This document shows, piece after piece, positions 7,745 through 15,767 of a DNA stretch of 64,000 nucleotides (positions are counted from its first letter, which is position 1; every line of letters starts with the position of its first letter). The position numbers and the translations under genes are program-made. The notes under the pieces were generated by a model. It had not been told where the DNA came from. It did not search any database and saw only the letters and a list, made by a program, of their open reading frames with translations. Source of the stretch: Metabacillus litoralis. GTDB taxonomy: Bacteria; Bacillota; Bacilli; Bacillales; Bacillaceae. The DNA lies in contig NZ_CP033043.1 of NCBI RefSeq assembly GCF_003667825.1, forward strand, positions 3,266,001 to 3,330,000, given 5' to 3'.

Positions 7745-9139
7745 TTATTTCATTAACCTCTTCATTAATTTCAACCCATTTTTTGCATTAGGATATCGAA
7801 AATGAAAGTCAAATCGATTTGTTTGTTTGAGGACACTTTTATAATGTGAAAATGCTGTAAAGCTCGATTGACCATGGTAGGTACCCATACCGCTTTCTCC
7901 GACACCTCCAAAAGGAAGATACGGGGTGGCAATATGCATAAGTGTGTCGTTAATACATCCACCACCGAATGAAATAGATTCTGTTACCTTCTTCTCCATT
8001 TCTTCAGATGTCGTAAATAAATACAAAGCTAACGGCTTAGGACGATCTGTTACAAAATCAATCACAGTACGGATATTTTCATATTCAAGCACAGGGAAGA
8101 TTGGTCCGAAGATTTCGTCTGTCATAACACCAGAAGCCATACTCTTCGGTTCTAACAGGGTTGGCTCTATTTTCAAGCTTGTCTCGTCAGTGTCGCCTCC
8201 AAATAATAGTGAGCCGTCAGACAAATAGTTCTTTAATCGTTGAAAATGACGATTATTTACAATTCTTGTAAACTCCTCATTTTCTAATGGTTTATCTCCA
8301 TAAAAATCTACAATAACCTTCTTAATTTCAGTTAGGAACAAATCTTTAACTTTCTTATGAACAAATAAATAATCAGGAGCAATACAGGTCTGACCTGCAT
8401 TAATAAATTTACCAAAGGCAATCCGTTTTGCAGCCAATTCAATATTTGCTGTTTCATCTACGATACAAGGACTTTTTCCACCCAATTCAAGTGTAATTGG
8501 AATTAATCGTTTTGCAGCAGCTTCCATTACGACTTTTCCAACAGGGACACTTCCTGTAAAAAAGATATAATCAAGCTCTTGATCTAGTAAATAAGTCGTC
8601 GTTTCAACACCACCTTCAAGTACAGCTATGTATTCAGAAGAAAAGGTGTCTTTTATCATTTCAGCAAGCAATTTTGAAGTGTGCGGGGTTAATTCTGAAG
8701 GTTTTAATACCGCTGTGTTTCCTGCTGCAATTGCACCAATTAAAGGAGCTAGTTGTAGCTGAAAAGGATAATTCCATGGAGCTATAATAAGCGTTACTCC
8801 ATATGGTTCTGCCACTTTAAACCCCTTTGAGCCAATATGTGTTTTGGCTGTTTTTACTTTTTCCGGCTTCATCCATTTATGAATATGTTTTAATGTAAAG
8901 CTTATTTCCTCTAAAAGAAATCCGATCTCAGTGACATAGGCCTCTGTTTCTGATTTATTTAAATCCCGTTTGAGAGCGATGCATATCTTCTCTTCATTTT
9001 TTCTAATTTGTTCAGCAAGCTTCTTTAGCATATTCACTCGAAAATCTTTTGATTTTGTTTGTCCTTTGCGAAAAAATTCCTTTTGCCTTCTTACAGTATT
9101 TTCGACTGTAGTAAGTGATTGCTCCTTTATCTGTGTCAT
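7745..9139 (-). CDS. ywdH: aldehyde dehydrogenase (class 3-like, YwdH type)
   Basis: NAD(P)-dependent oxidation of aldehydes to acids in the cytoplasm. At 464 residues it is the short, class 3-like form. Catalytic and cofactor residues are present: N123 in APWNYP, FTGSVPVGK (nucleotide loop), E218 in TLELGGKSP and the nucleophile C252 in NAGQTC. It is very similar along its length to B. subtilis YwdH as I remember it, including the C-terminal FGGVGESGMG-type segment. The ATG is preceded by AGGAGG. It stands alone, with the 52-bp array directly downstream; only a weak hairpin near 7706-7740 could end its transcript. The physiological aldehyde is unknown. Confidence 0.92.
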   Translation of the reverse strand: MTQIKEQSLTTVENTVRRQKEFFRKGQTKSKDFRVNMLKKLAEQIRKNEEKICIALKRDLNKSETEAYVTEIGFLLEEISFTLKHIHKWMKPEKVKTAKTHIGSKGFKVAEPYGVTLIIAPWNYPFQLQLAPLIGAIAAGNTAVLKPSELTPHTSKLLAEMIKDTFSSEYIAVLEGGVETTTYLLDQELDYIFFTGSVPVGKVVMEAAAKRLIPITLELGGKSPCIVDETANIELAAKRIAFGKFINAGQTCIAPDYLFVHKKVKDLFLTEIKKVIVDFYGDKPLENEEFTRIVNNRHFQRLKNYLSDGSLLFGGDTDETSLKIEPTLLEPKSMASGVMTDEIFGPIFPVLEYENIRTVIDFVTDRPKPLALYLFTTSEEMEKKVTESISFGGGCINDTLMHIATPYLPFGGVGESGMGTYHGQSSFTAFSHYKSVLKQTNRFDFHFRYPNAKNGLKLMKRLMK

Positions 9140-9229
9140 AAAAAAGTCCTCCTAATACGCTTCATCACTTATTGTTAATATAGACATCTTACATTCTTAG
9201 TATCAAAAAGAGGTGTGCCTAATGCTATA

Positions 9230-9262
9230 GAAAGAGACTTAATCTTGTGATTAAGCCTTTTA
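9230..9262. terminator. small bidirectional terminator
   Basis: GACTTAATC (9236-9244) and GATTAAGCC (9249-9257) pair around TTGT; a T-run follows on the plus strand and a weaker UCUUUC on the minus strand, just after the MFS gene. Confidence 0.55.
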
Positions 9263-10489
9263 TTACAGTGACTGTGCTCGCTTGCCTTGCACAGTAGTGT
9301 TCATAAGTCCCCATTTCATTGATAAGATCATCCCTATGAATCCAGCTCCACCAGCCGTTAAAAACACTGAAACATAGGCACCTTCATGACTAAACAGACC
9401 CGCAATAAATGGACCAAGAAAAATACCTAACGCATAAATTGCTTGAAAGAGACCCATTGCAGTTGCACGTTTATTGTTTGGAATCGTTTGAATGGCCATG
9501 CCCATTAATAATGGTATCGTCATTCCTTGTGCACATCCATTTAAAGCTTGAGATACATATAGAATAGGTAGACTGCTGATAAACGGTATTATAGCAGAAA
9601 ATATACATGTACCTAAAAAGCCTATCATTAATATTGTCCATTTTTGAAAACGAGCAATCAAATAGCTACCTGTCACAATCGGTGCAATAGCATGTGGTAT
9701 CATGAAACTAAACACAAGAAAAAGCAATGTTTCACTTTCGGCACCTATTGTTAGAGCATAATCAGGGGTAAAGCCAAACATCGTAATAAATAAGACTGCA
9801 TGAGCAATTGCAGATAAAATGGCTGCTTTTAACACAATCTTTTCTCTAAAAACTTCTGTCAGTTCGTGTTTTTCAATCTTCTTAGTATTCTTTTCACCAC
9901 TTACCTCTCTCACTTGTAAGGAAAGTATAATCCCTATCGTACCAATAACTCCACCTAACCAAAAAGGTGCCTTCCAACCCCAATGACTAACAAGATAACC
10001 ACTTAGCCCCATACTAATTAGTTGGGATGATACAGTTATAAACTGGACATTACCCATAGCCTTTGTTGTGTCTTCTTGTTTAAAATAACTAGCATATAAT
10101 ACAGTAAAAGCCACCCACATCGAAGCAGTTACTCCTGAAACAAACCTGGCTAATAACGCAAAGCCAAGGCTTTCTGTCAAAGCAAAACCAAAGCAGCTAA
10201 TAACCCCTGTAATGAGTCCGATCATGACAAACGGCTTTCGAATTTGTAGTCGATCTGAAATAATCCCTACCGGAAGACGTAGTAAAATTTGCATGATCCC
10301 ATAACTGCCAACGATAAACCCTACTAATGTATAAGTCCCACCTAAGAAGTCCAAATAAGAAACAAACACTGGAACATAAATATACAGAGAGAACCAATAG
10401 ATAAAGGTTATGATAATAAATAACATATGGTCATAGACTGAAACTTTAATAACGCTTATAACACGATACCTCCTAAAACAAACTTTCAT
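9263..10489 (-). CDS. MFS transporter (YfkF/Bcr-type drug:proton family)
   Basis: A 408-residue membrane protein with about 12 hydrophobic helices in two halves. The loop after helix 2 has the MFS signature LRLPVGIISDRLQIRKP, and LGFALLARFVSGVTASMW follows. These proteins export or import small molecules with protons across the cytoplasmic membrane; no substrate can be named. The start is uncertain. The ATG at 10489 has almost no ribosome site, while a strong TTAGGAGGT lies inside codons 5-8 with no ATG/GTG/TTG correctly spaced after it in frame; a non-canonical ATT or ATA start near KVSVYDHM would fit that site. The gene is monocistronic. Confidence 0.85.
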   Translation of the reverse strand: MKVCFRRYRVISVIKVSVYDHMLFIIITFIYWFSLYIYVPVFVSYLDFLGGTYTLVGFIVGSYGIMQILLRLPVGIISDRLQIRKPFVMIGLITGVISCFGFALTESLGFALLARFVSGVTASMWVAFTVLYASYFKQEDTTKAMGNVQFITVSSQLISMGLSGYLVSHWGWKAPFWLGGVIGTIGIILSLQVREVSGEKNTKKIEKHELTEVFREKIVLKAAILSAIAHAVLFITMFGFTPDYALTIGAESETLLFLVFSFMIPHAIAPIVTGSYLIARFQKWTILMIGFLGTCIFSAIIPFISSLPILYVSQALNGCAQGMTIPLLMGMAIQTIPNNKRATAMGLFQAIYALGIFLGPFIAGLFSHEGAYVSVFLTAGGAGFIGMILSMKWGLMNTTVQGKRAQSL

Positions 10490-10531
10490 CCTTATATGTA
10501 TGTTATCTTTTTTTCACATATTTTTAAATGA

Positions 10532-10566
10532 TAAAAAGCCTGTTCCATTTTTCTCTAGAACAGGCT
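10532..10566 (-). terminator. uppP terminator
   Basis: AGCCTGTTC (10537-10545) pairs with GAACAGGCT (10558-10566), followed on the minus strand by UUUUUAUC. Confidence 0.85.
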
Positions 10567-10573
10567 ACAAAAA

Positions 10574-11413
10574 TTAAAAGTATACAATCCATATCACAAT
10601 AACTAATAAAATTCGATAAATCGCAAAGGGCATTAACTTGATTTTATTAATGAGCTTTAGGAAAAAGCGAATTGAAAGAAGAGCAAATACAAAGGCACTA
10701 ATAAATCCTGCGATAAAAAATGGCATGGCTTCAATAGAAAAGTATTGCCAGTTTTTCAAAAGAGAGATCGCGCTTGCTCCCGCCATGATTGGTACTGCCA
10801 TAATAAAAGTAAAATCAGCTGCAGCACGGTGGCTCATTCCGAGTAGAACTCCTCCTGAAATGGTTGATCCAGAACGTGAAAATCCAGGCCATAATGAAAG
10901 ACATTGTATTAATCCAACAGAAAATGCTTGTTTATAAGTAATTTGATCAACTGTCTCAATTTTTACTTCCTTTGGACCAAAAAGATCGGCTGCGATCATT
11001 AAGACTGCCCCAACAACTAAACCGATTAACACAGTTGTAATAGAAAATAAATGTTCATCAATATAATCCTCGAAAAGAACACCTAGCACACCGGCTGGGA
11101 TTAAGCCTACAATGACTTGAGTAAGCTTTAAACGTCTTGTTCCTTCCGTAGATTCAGCTGTTTTTTTGCTCAATCTACCTAAACCCAACATTTGGATAAA
11201 GCGGTCCTTAAAGACGACCACTACAGCTAAAATGGAGCCTAGTTGTATAACAATTTTAAACGTATTTGCTACATATTTACCTAAAAAATCTTCCGATTGT
11301 AACCACATATCGTCGACAATAATCATATGACCAGTTGAAGAAACGGGTGCAAATTCAGTTAACCCTTCTACTAAGCCAAGTATAACAGCCTTTAAGAGTG
11401 TAAGAATATCCAT
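10574..11413 (-). CDS. uppP: undecaprenyl-diphosphatase (BacA/UppP)
   Basis: Integral membrane phosphatase recycling undecaprenyl pyrophosphate to the monophosphate carrier for cell wall synthesis; extra copies give bacitracin resistance. Both family motifs are present: the (E/Q)xxxE region GLVEGLTEFAPVSSTGH at the N-terminus and PGFSRSGSTISGG in the middle, with about eight hydrophobic helices. The product is 279 residues when started at the ATG at 11413, which follows TAGGAGC by 7 bases. An ATG six codons upstream overlaps that ribosome site and is less likely. The gene stands alone with its own terminator, as is common for BacA-type paralogues. Confidence 0.94.
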   Translation of the reverse strand: MDILTLLKAVILGLVEGLTEFAPVSSTGHMIIVDDMWLQSEDFLGKYVANTFKIVIQLGSILAVVVVFKDRFIQMLGLGRLSKKTAESTEGTRRLKLTQVIVGLIPAGVLGVLFEDYIDEHLFSITTVLIGLVVGAVLMIAADLFGPKEVKIETVDQITYKQAFSVGLIQCLSLWPGFSRSGSTISGGVLLGMSHRAAADFTFIMAVPIMAGASAISLLKNWQYFSIEAMPFFIAGFISAFVFALLSIRFFLKLINKIKLMPFAIYRILLVIVIWIVYF

Positions 11414-11476
11414 CTTGTAAGCTCCTATCATTCTTTTAATCGTTAAACCACAAAAGTAAGTATAACGTTAAAATTG

Positions 11477-12544
11477 TCAGGAGGGAATCTCTTTTTTATT
11501 TTCGCCTTGCTCACCAAACATCATAATTTTATTTCGCCCACTAGCCTTTGCTGAATACAAAGCTTGGTCTGCCTGTTCTAATACTAGTTCAGCTAGTTGG
11601 CCTGGTTGAGACTCGGATATACCAAAGCTTGCAGTAAGTTTTCCTACTACCTTAAACTGATGTTGGCTAATTAAGAGTTTTAGCTTTTCAGCTAGCTTTA
11701 ATGTTTTATCAATCGTCTCTTTTTTTGTAATGACAATGAATTCTTCTCCACCCCACCGAGCAAAAAAATCGCTTTTGTTTAAACCACAACTAATGATCCT
11801 AGAAATTTCTATTAAAACTGAATCACCGACACTATGTCCATACTGATCATTCACTTTTTTGAAATAATCAATATCAAAAAAGATAATAGAATACGTTTTA
11901 CTTTCAGAATTAAGCTTTTCAAACAACTGGTGAACAGCCCGTCTATTCTCAATACCGGTTAACATATCCTTAAAAGCCATTTGCTCAAGCATTGAAGTCC
12001 TAACAGATGCATCAAGGCCTTTTCTAGCGAAAAAAAGTATAACAATATAAACAAACATTGCTAACTGGTAGTTTATAAGTGAGTTAATCATATCAACCTG
12101 TATAATGCTCAAAGAAGATAGAATGATTGCTGTTGTCATAGACCATAAAACAATGGATAACACGATTCCGTAAATTCCATAGAATGTAATAAAAATATAA
12201 ATATAAATCATCGGTGTCCAAACTGCAGCATCACTAATCGAATAATGTTGACTCTGAACACTTTCCACATGTAAAGACCAGTATGTTAGCAATAAGTGAA
12301 CAATAGACACTGATATAAAAATTGTAAGTTCAACGACTCTAAAGAAAATTCTCTTCAAGATTAAAAAGTAGGAACTTATAAAAAGGATTAAGTATGAAGC
12401 TACTATAGTTCTATCTAGAAAGTTAAATTCATTCCAACTATGAAGACCAAATAATAGAGACAGTAAAACAATAGGTATGACATATAAATACAGCTTTCGT
12501 TTTTGATTTTCAAATGTTGATAGATCACTATACAAGACCGTCAT
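11477..12544 (-). CDS. membrane diguanylate cyclase (GGDEF)
   Basis: Makes cyclic di-GMP from two GTP. Six hydrophobic helices (residues about 18-175) form a membrane sensor without a recognised extracellular domain. A C-terminal GGDEF domain (about 185-345) has the metal-binding FFDIDYFKKVND and an intact active-site GGEEF (265-269). At the inhibitory-site position the expected RxxD reads NKSD (256-259), so product inhibition through the classical I-site seems lost. The ATG is only two bases after AGGAG; a TTG three codons later has more usual spacing. Expression is probably limited instead by the c-di-GMP-I riboswitch directly upstream, whose terminator overlaps the ribosome site region. 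Confidence 0.92.
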   Translation of the reverse strand: MTVLYSDLSTFENQKRKLYLYVIPIVLLSLLFGLHSWNEFNFLDRTIVASYLILFISSYFLILKRIFFRVVELTIFISVSIVHLLLTYWSLHVESVQSQHYSISDAAVWTPMIYIYIFITFYGIYGIVLSIVLWSMTTAIILSSLSIIQVDMINSLINYQLAMFVYIVILFFARKGLDASVRTSMLEQMAFKDMLTGIENRRAVHQLFEKLNSESKTYSIIFFDIDYFKKVNDQYGHSVGDSVLIEISRIISCGLNKSDFFARWGGEEFIVITKKETIDKTLKLAEKLKLLISQHQFKVVGKLTASFGISESQPGQLAELVLEQADQALYSAKASGRNKIMMFGEQGENKKEIPS

Positions 12545-12551
12545 CGCTCCT

Positions 12552-12582
12552 AAAAAAAGAACTAATCCACCGATTAGTTCTT
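12552..12582 (-). terminator. riboswitch-controlled terminator ahead of the diguanylate cyclase
   Basis: AAGAACTAATC (12557-12567) pairs with GATTAGTTCTT (12572-12582) around CACC; the minus-strand RNA then has seven U before AGGAGCG and the start codon. The bases complementary to 12569-12575 (AATCGGT in the RNA) can instead pair with ACCGATT at the end of the aptamer (12593-12599), giving a 7-bp antiterminator. Confidence 0.88.
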
Positions 12583-12690
12583 CTTTATATTAAATCGGTA
12601 ACTGGCAAGCATATTCCTCAGAACTTAGCCCCTGTAGCTTTGCGTCTCTACCTTTCAGTAGATTTGCCCTTAACTATTTAGTTGGAGTTG
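12583..12690 (-). promoter_or_regulatory. c-di-GMP-I (GEMM-I) riboswitch aptamer
   Basis: The minus-strand RNA has the GEMM-I signature in order: AGGGCAAA, a stem closed by a GAAA tetraloop (UCUAC..UGAAAG..GUAGA), GACGCAAAGC, a second arm with GGGGCUAAG, then UGCUUGCCAGUUACCGA. The 3' end of P1 contains the ACCGATT that can form an antiterminator with the downstream hairpin. Ligand binding should therefore stabilise P1, free the terminator and switch the gene off. Direction is inferred from the pairing; identity is from the conserved core. Confidence 0.9.
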
Positions 12691-12795
12691 AGAAATACAG
12701 GAATATATTCCTTGATACTTTTTACCTATAAACCTATTCTATACTAATATGGATAAATCTACAAGTAATATGAATTCTTTGTTTATAGCTAATTT

Positions 12796-12829
12796 TAAAA
12801 AGGAAAACCTATAAAGGTTCTCCTCCTTT
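12796..12829 (-). terminator. terminator of the ring-cleavage dioxygenase gene
   Basis: AGGAAAACC and GGTTCTCCTCC form a stem with G-U pairs on the minus-strand RNA around UUUAU, followed by UUUUUAAAA. Confidence 0.75.
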
Positions 12830-12833
12830 TTTC

Positions 12834-13811
12834 CTATTCCTTTACGATCTCCTTTGTACTACGAACAGTATCAATTGGACGAACCAGCTTTTCAATTTGT
12901 TCCCGTTTTGGCTCTAGAAATGGAGGTAATGACAGCTTTTCTCCTAGAGTTTCATAAGGTTCATCTCCCATAAAGCCTGGTCCATCAGTTGCAAATTCAA
13001 AAAGTATATGGGGTGCAACTCTTGCATATAGTGATTCGAAGAAGTGACGATTCACATAGCCTGAAGTTGGAAAACCGATGCTTTGCATATGACTAATCCA
13101 CTCTTCTAACACTACGCGGTCTTCAACACGGAAGGCAACATGATGAACAGTGCCATAGCCCTGAATTCCATGAGGGAGTACATCATTATGCTCTAAAATG
13201 ACCTGTGCTCCATTTCCCCCTTCGCCAACTTCAAATAGGTGAAATGATCCTTCCTGTGCCACTTCCTTAAAGCCAAGTGCTTTCTCTAGTACCTCTTTCA
13301 TTTGTTCCACATTATTTACTCGAATGAAAATAGGTCCTAAACCAGTAATAGCATGCTCTAGAGGAATCGGCCCTTTTTGCCATGGTGTACCAGAGGCAAC
13401 TCCTTCATTTTTTTCATCTGAAATTAATTGATATTGTTGATCATCGAAGTCTACAAAGGATAATGATTTTTTCCCAAACTGCTCTTTAATTCCTGTGTGT
13501 TTAACTTCCAGGCGATCAAAACGTTTTACCCAATAATCCAATGAAGCATCTGTTGGAACTCGAAATGATGTTTTGGAAATTTCATTTGTCCCGTGTACTC
13601 CTTTTGGAATTCCAGGGAAGTCAAAGAATGTCATGTCAGTCCCTGCACTTCCTACATCATCAGCAAAAAATAAGTGATATGTCTGGATATCATCCTGATT
13701 TACAGTTTTCTTAACTAAACGCATTCCTAACACATATGTGAAGAACTCATAATTTTTCTCAGCACTACTTGTTATAGCCGTTACATGATGAATACCTTTT
13801 AATTGATTCAT
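12834..13811 (-). CDS. Mhq-type ring-cleaving dioxygenase (glyoxalase/VOC family)
   Basis: Extradiol-type dioxygenase of the MhqA/MhqE/MhqO group, which in B. subtilis protects against methylhydroquinone and other quinones or thiol-reactive compounds. The 325-residue protein contains two vicinal-oxygen-chelate modules. Likely metal ligands are the His of GIHHVTAI near the N-terminus, the His of VHHVAF around residue 223 and the Glu of HILFEFATDGPGF around 273. The ATG follows GGAGG. Upstream lies an inverted repeat resembling the MhqR operator, which supports quinone-responsive control. No mhqR gene is in the window. Which Mhq paralogue it equals cannot be decided by eye. Confidence 0.88.
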   Translation of the reverse strand: MNQLKGIHHVTAITSSAEKNYEFFTYVLGMRLVKKTVNQDDIQTYHLFFADDVGSAGTDMTFFDFPGIPKGVHGTNEISKTSFRVPTDASLDYWVKRFDRLEVKHTGIKEQFGKKSLSFVDFDDQQYQLISDEKNEGVASGTPWQKGPIPLEHAITGLGPIFIRVNNVEQMKEVLEKALGFKEVAQEGSFHLFEVGEGGNGAQVILEHNDVLPHGIQGYGTVHHVAFRVEDRVVLEEWISHMQSIGFPTSGYVNRHFFESLYARVAPHILFEFATDGPGFMGDEPYETLGEKLSLPPFLEPKREQIEKLVRPIDTVRSTKEIVKE

Positions 13812-13894
13812 TGTGATCCTCCATTATTTTGTATTGTTTATATTTTAACTACAAGTTGTTAGTAACATTCCTCACAAAATATCTCTAAATAAAA

Positions 13895-13912
13895 TATCTT
13901 GAATTAAAGATA
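13895..13912. promoter_or_regulatory. MhqR-like operator
   Basis: TATCTTGAATTAAAGATA, 83 bases upstream of the dioxygenase start, is a TATCTT/AAGATA inverted repeat. It matches the B. subtilis MhqR box TATCTCGAATTCGAGATA, as I recall it, at 15 of 18 positions. Confidence 0.6.
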
Positions 13913-13985
13913 ATATATCATAGAAAAACCTTTTTTTCAAATAATAGATAATCGGCTTACTTCCAAGGCCAATTCATGAATGTAT

Positions 13986-14015
13986 AAAAAAAGACAGGGA
14001 TCCCCCTGTCTTTTT
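13986..14015. terminator. cysI terminator (bidirectional)
   Basis: AAAAAGACAGGG and CCCCTGTCTTTTT pair around a 3-base loop with T-runs on both strands, 10 bases past the cysI stop. Confidence 0.88.
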
Positions 14016-14021
14016 CCTATA

Positions 14022-15740
14022 TTAATCGTGGAAGTTCGTTCCGTCTGTTGTTTCTCCGATAATACCTGCGCGAATGACAAAGTCCCCAAAGTGCTCATTT
14101 TCTTCACGTTCCTTCGCATAGCGAGGGATAATCGTATTTAGCTCTTTTAAAATTTCTTCTTCACCAATGTTTTCACGGTACATTTTGCTTAAACGGCTTC
14201 CGTCATGTGCTGCACCAAGATACATATTGTATTTACCAGGTGCTTTACCGATAAAGCCGATTTCACCTAATGCGTGACGGGCACATCCGTTTGGACAGCC
14301 TGTCATACGAATGGTAATTTCTTTATCTTTTAAACCGTTTTGATCCACAATCTCATCGATTTTATCAATTAATTTTGGTAAGTAACGTTCTGCTTCAGCC
14401 ATTGCTAGACCACATGTTGGTAAAGCAACACATGCTAATGCACTACGACGTAATGCCGAATAATGCTTACCATCAGTTAAACCGTATTTTTCAATAAGTT
14501 CACTGATTTTTTTCTTTTTCTGACTTGATACATTTCCAATGATCAGGTTTTGGTTTGCTGTTAAACGGAAGTCACCTGTGTGAATTTTAGCAATTTCTCT
14601 AATACCTGTCATAAGCTTGTAGTCGTCATAATCTGTTACACGTCCACCTTCAATAAATAGCGTGAAGTTCCATTTTCCTTTCACACCTTTTTCCCAACCA
14701 TAGCGATCTCCGTTATGATCGAAAGTGAATGGCTTCGCTTCTTCTAAACTCCAGCCAAGACGATTTTCTAACTCTTCTTTTACGTTTTCAAGTCCTAGGC
14801 GATCGACCGTATATTTGAAACGTGCATTTTTACGTACAGAACGATTTCCATAGTCACGTTGAATTGTAATAATCTTTTCTGCTACATCATAAGCCTGTTC
14901 TGGTTTAATGAAACCAATAACTTTCGCAAGCTGTGGATATGTTTCTTTATCACCATGACTCATTCCCATACCACCGCCAATTGCTACGTTAAAACCAACA
15001 AGCTTGTCGTTTTCAACAACGGCGATATAGCCTAAGTCTTGAGAAAAAATATCCACATCATTTGATGGTGGTACCGCAATACCAATTTTAAATTTACGTG
15101 GTAAATAAAGTGGACCGTACATTGGTTCTAGCTCATCAGTATCTGGTGTACCAGCTACTCTTTCTTCATCAAGCCATATTTCATGATAAGCTCTTGTACG
15201 TGGTAATAAATCATCACTTAATTTTTTCGACCATTCGTACACTTCTTGATGGACGTTCGATTGATACGGATTTGCCACACACATTACGTTACGGTTAACG
15301 TCCCCACATGCGGCGATTGTGTCTAACAATGAAGCATGAATACCTTGAATCGTTTTCTTCATGTTCCATTTTAAAATCCCATGCATTTGGAACGTCATAC
15401 GAGTTGTTAGCTTTAACGTACCGTTTCCGTATTTTTGTGCAAGGTCGTCCATAACAAGCCACTGGTTTGGTGTTGCAACACCACCAGGTAAACGAACACG
15501 TAGCATAAATTGATAAGCTGGTTCTAATTTTTGTTTTTGACGCTCATTTCGAAGATCACGGTCATCTTGTAAATAGCTGCCGTGATGCTTCATTAAGCGG
15601 TTATCATCATCTGAAATACCTGAGCTTAATGGCTCAAGCATAGATTCTTTAAGCGTTCCACGCAAATAGTCACTTCGTTCTTTAATACCCTCAACATCAC
15701 TTGGTGGGCCTTCTGGTGCTTTTAATATTTTGTTCGCCAT
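14022..15740 (-). CDS. cysI: assimilatory sulfite reductase, hemoprotein subunit
   Basis: Catalyses the six-electron reduction of sulfite to sulfide for cysteine synthesis, using siroheme coupled to a 4Fe-4S cluster and electrons from CysJ. The 572-residue protein has the tandem ferredoxin-like/sulfite reductase repeats of the family. The cluster and siroheme ligands are visible as C-x5-C ([11 protein letters not shown]) and C-x3-C ([10 protein letters not shown]) in the second half. It starts at an ATG after AAAGGAG, 27 bases behind cysJ, so the two form the cysJI operon with a terminator directly after cysI. Confidence 0.96.
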   Translation of the reverse strand: MANKILKAPEGPPSDVEGIKERSDYLRGTLKESMLEPLSSGISDDDNRLMKHHGSYLQDDRDLRNERQKQKLEPAYQFMLRVRLPGGVATPNQWLVMDDLAQKYGNGTLKLTTRMTFQMHGILKWNMKKTIQGIHASLLDTIAACGDVNRNVMCVANPYQSNVHQEVYEWSKKLSDDLLPRTRAYHEIWLDEERVAGTPDTDELEPMYGPLYLPRKFKIGIAVPPSNDVDIFSQDLGYIAVVENDKLVGFNVAIGGGMGMSHGDKETYPQLAKVIGFIKPEQAYDVAEKIITIQRDYGNRSVRKNARFKYTVDRLGLENVKEELENRLGWSLEEAKPFTFDHNGDRYGWEKGVKGKWNFTLFIEGGRVTDYDDYKLMTGIREIAKIHTGDFRLTANQNLIIGNVSSQKKKKISELIEKYGLTDGKHYSALRRSALACVALPTCGLAMAEAERYLPKLIDKIDEIVDQNGLKDKEITIRMTGCPNGCARHALGEIGFIGKAPGKYNMYLGAAHDGSRLSKMYRENIGEEEILKELNTIIPRYAKEREENEHFGDFVIRAGIIGETTDGTNFHD

Positions 15741-15767
15741 GTTGCTAGTCTCCTTTCAATCAAAAAA

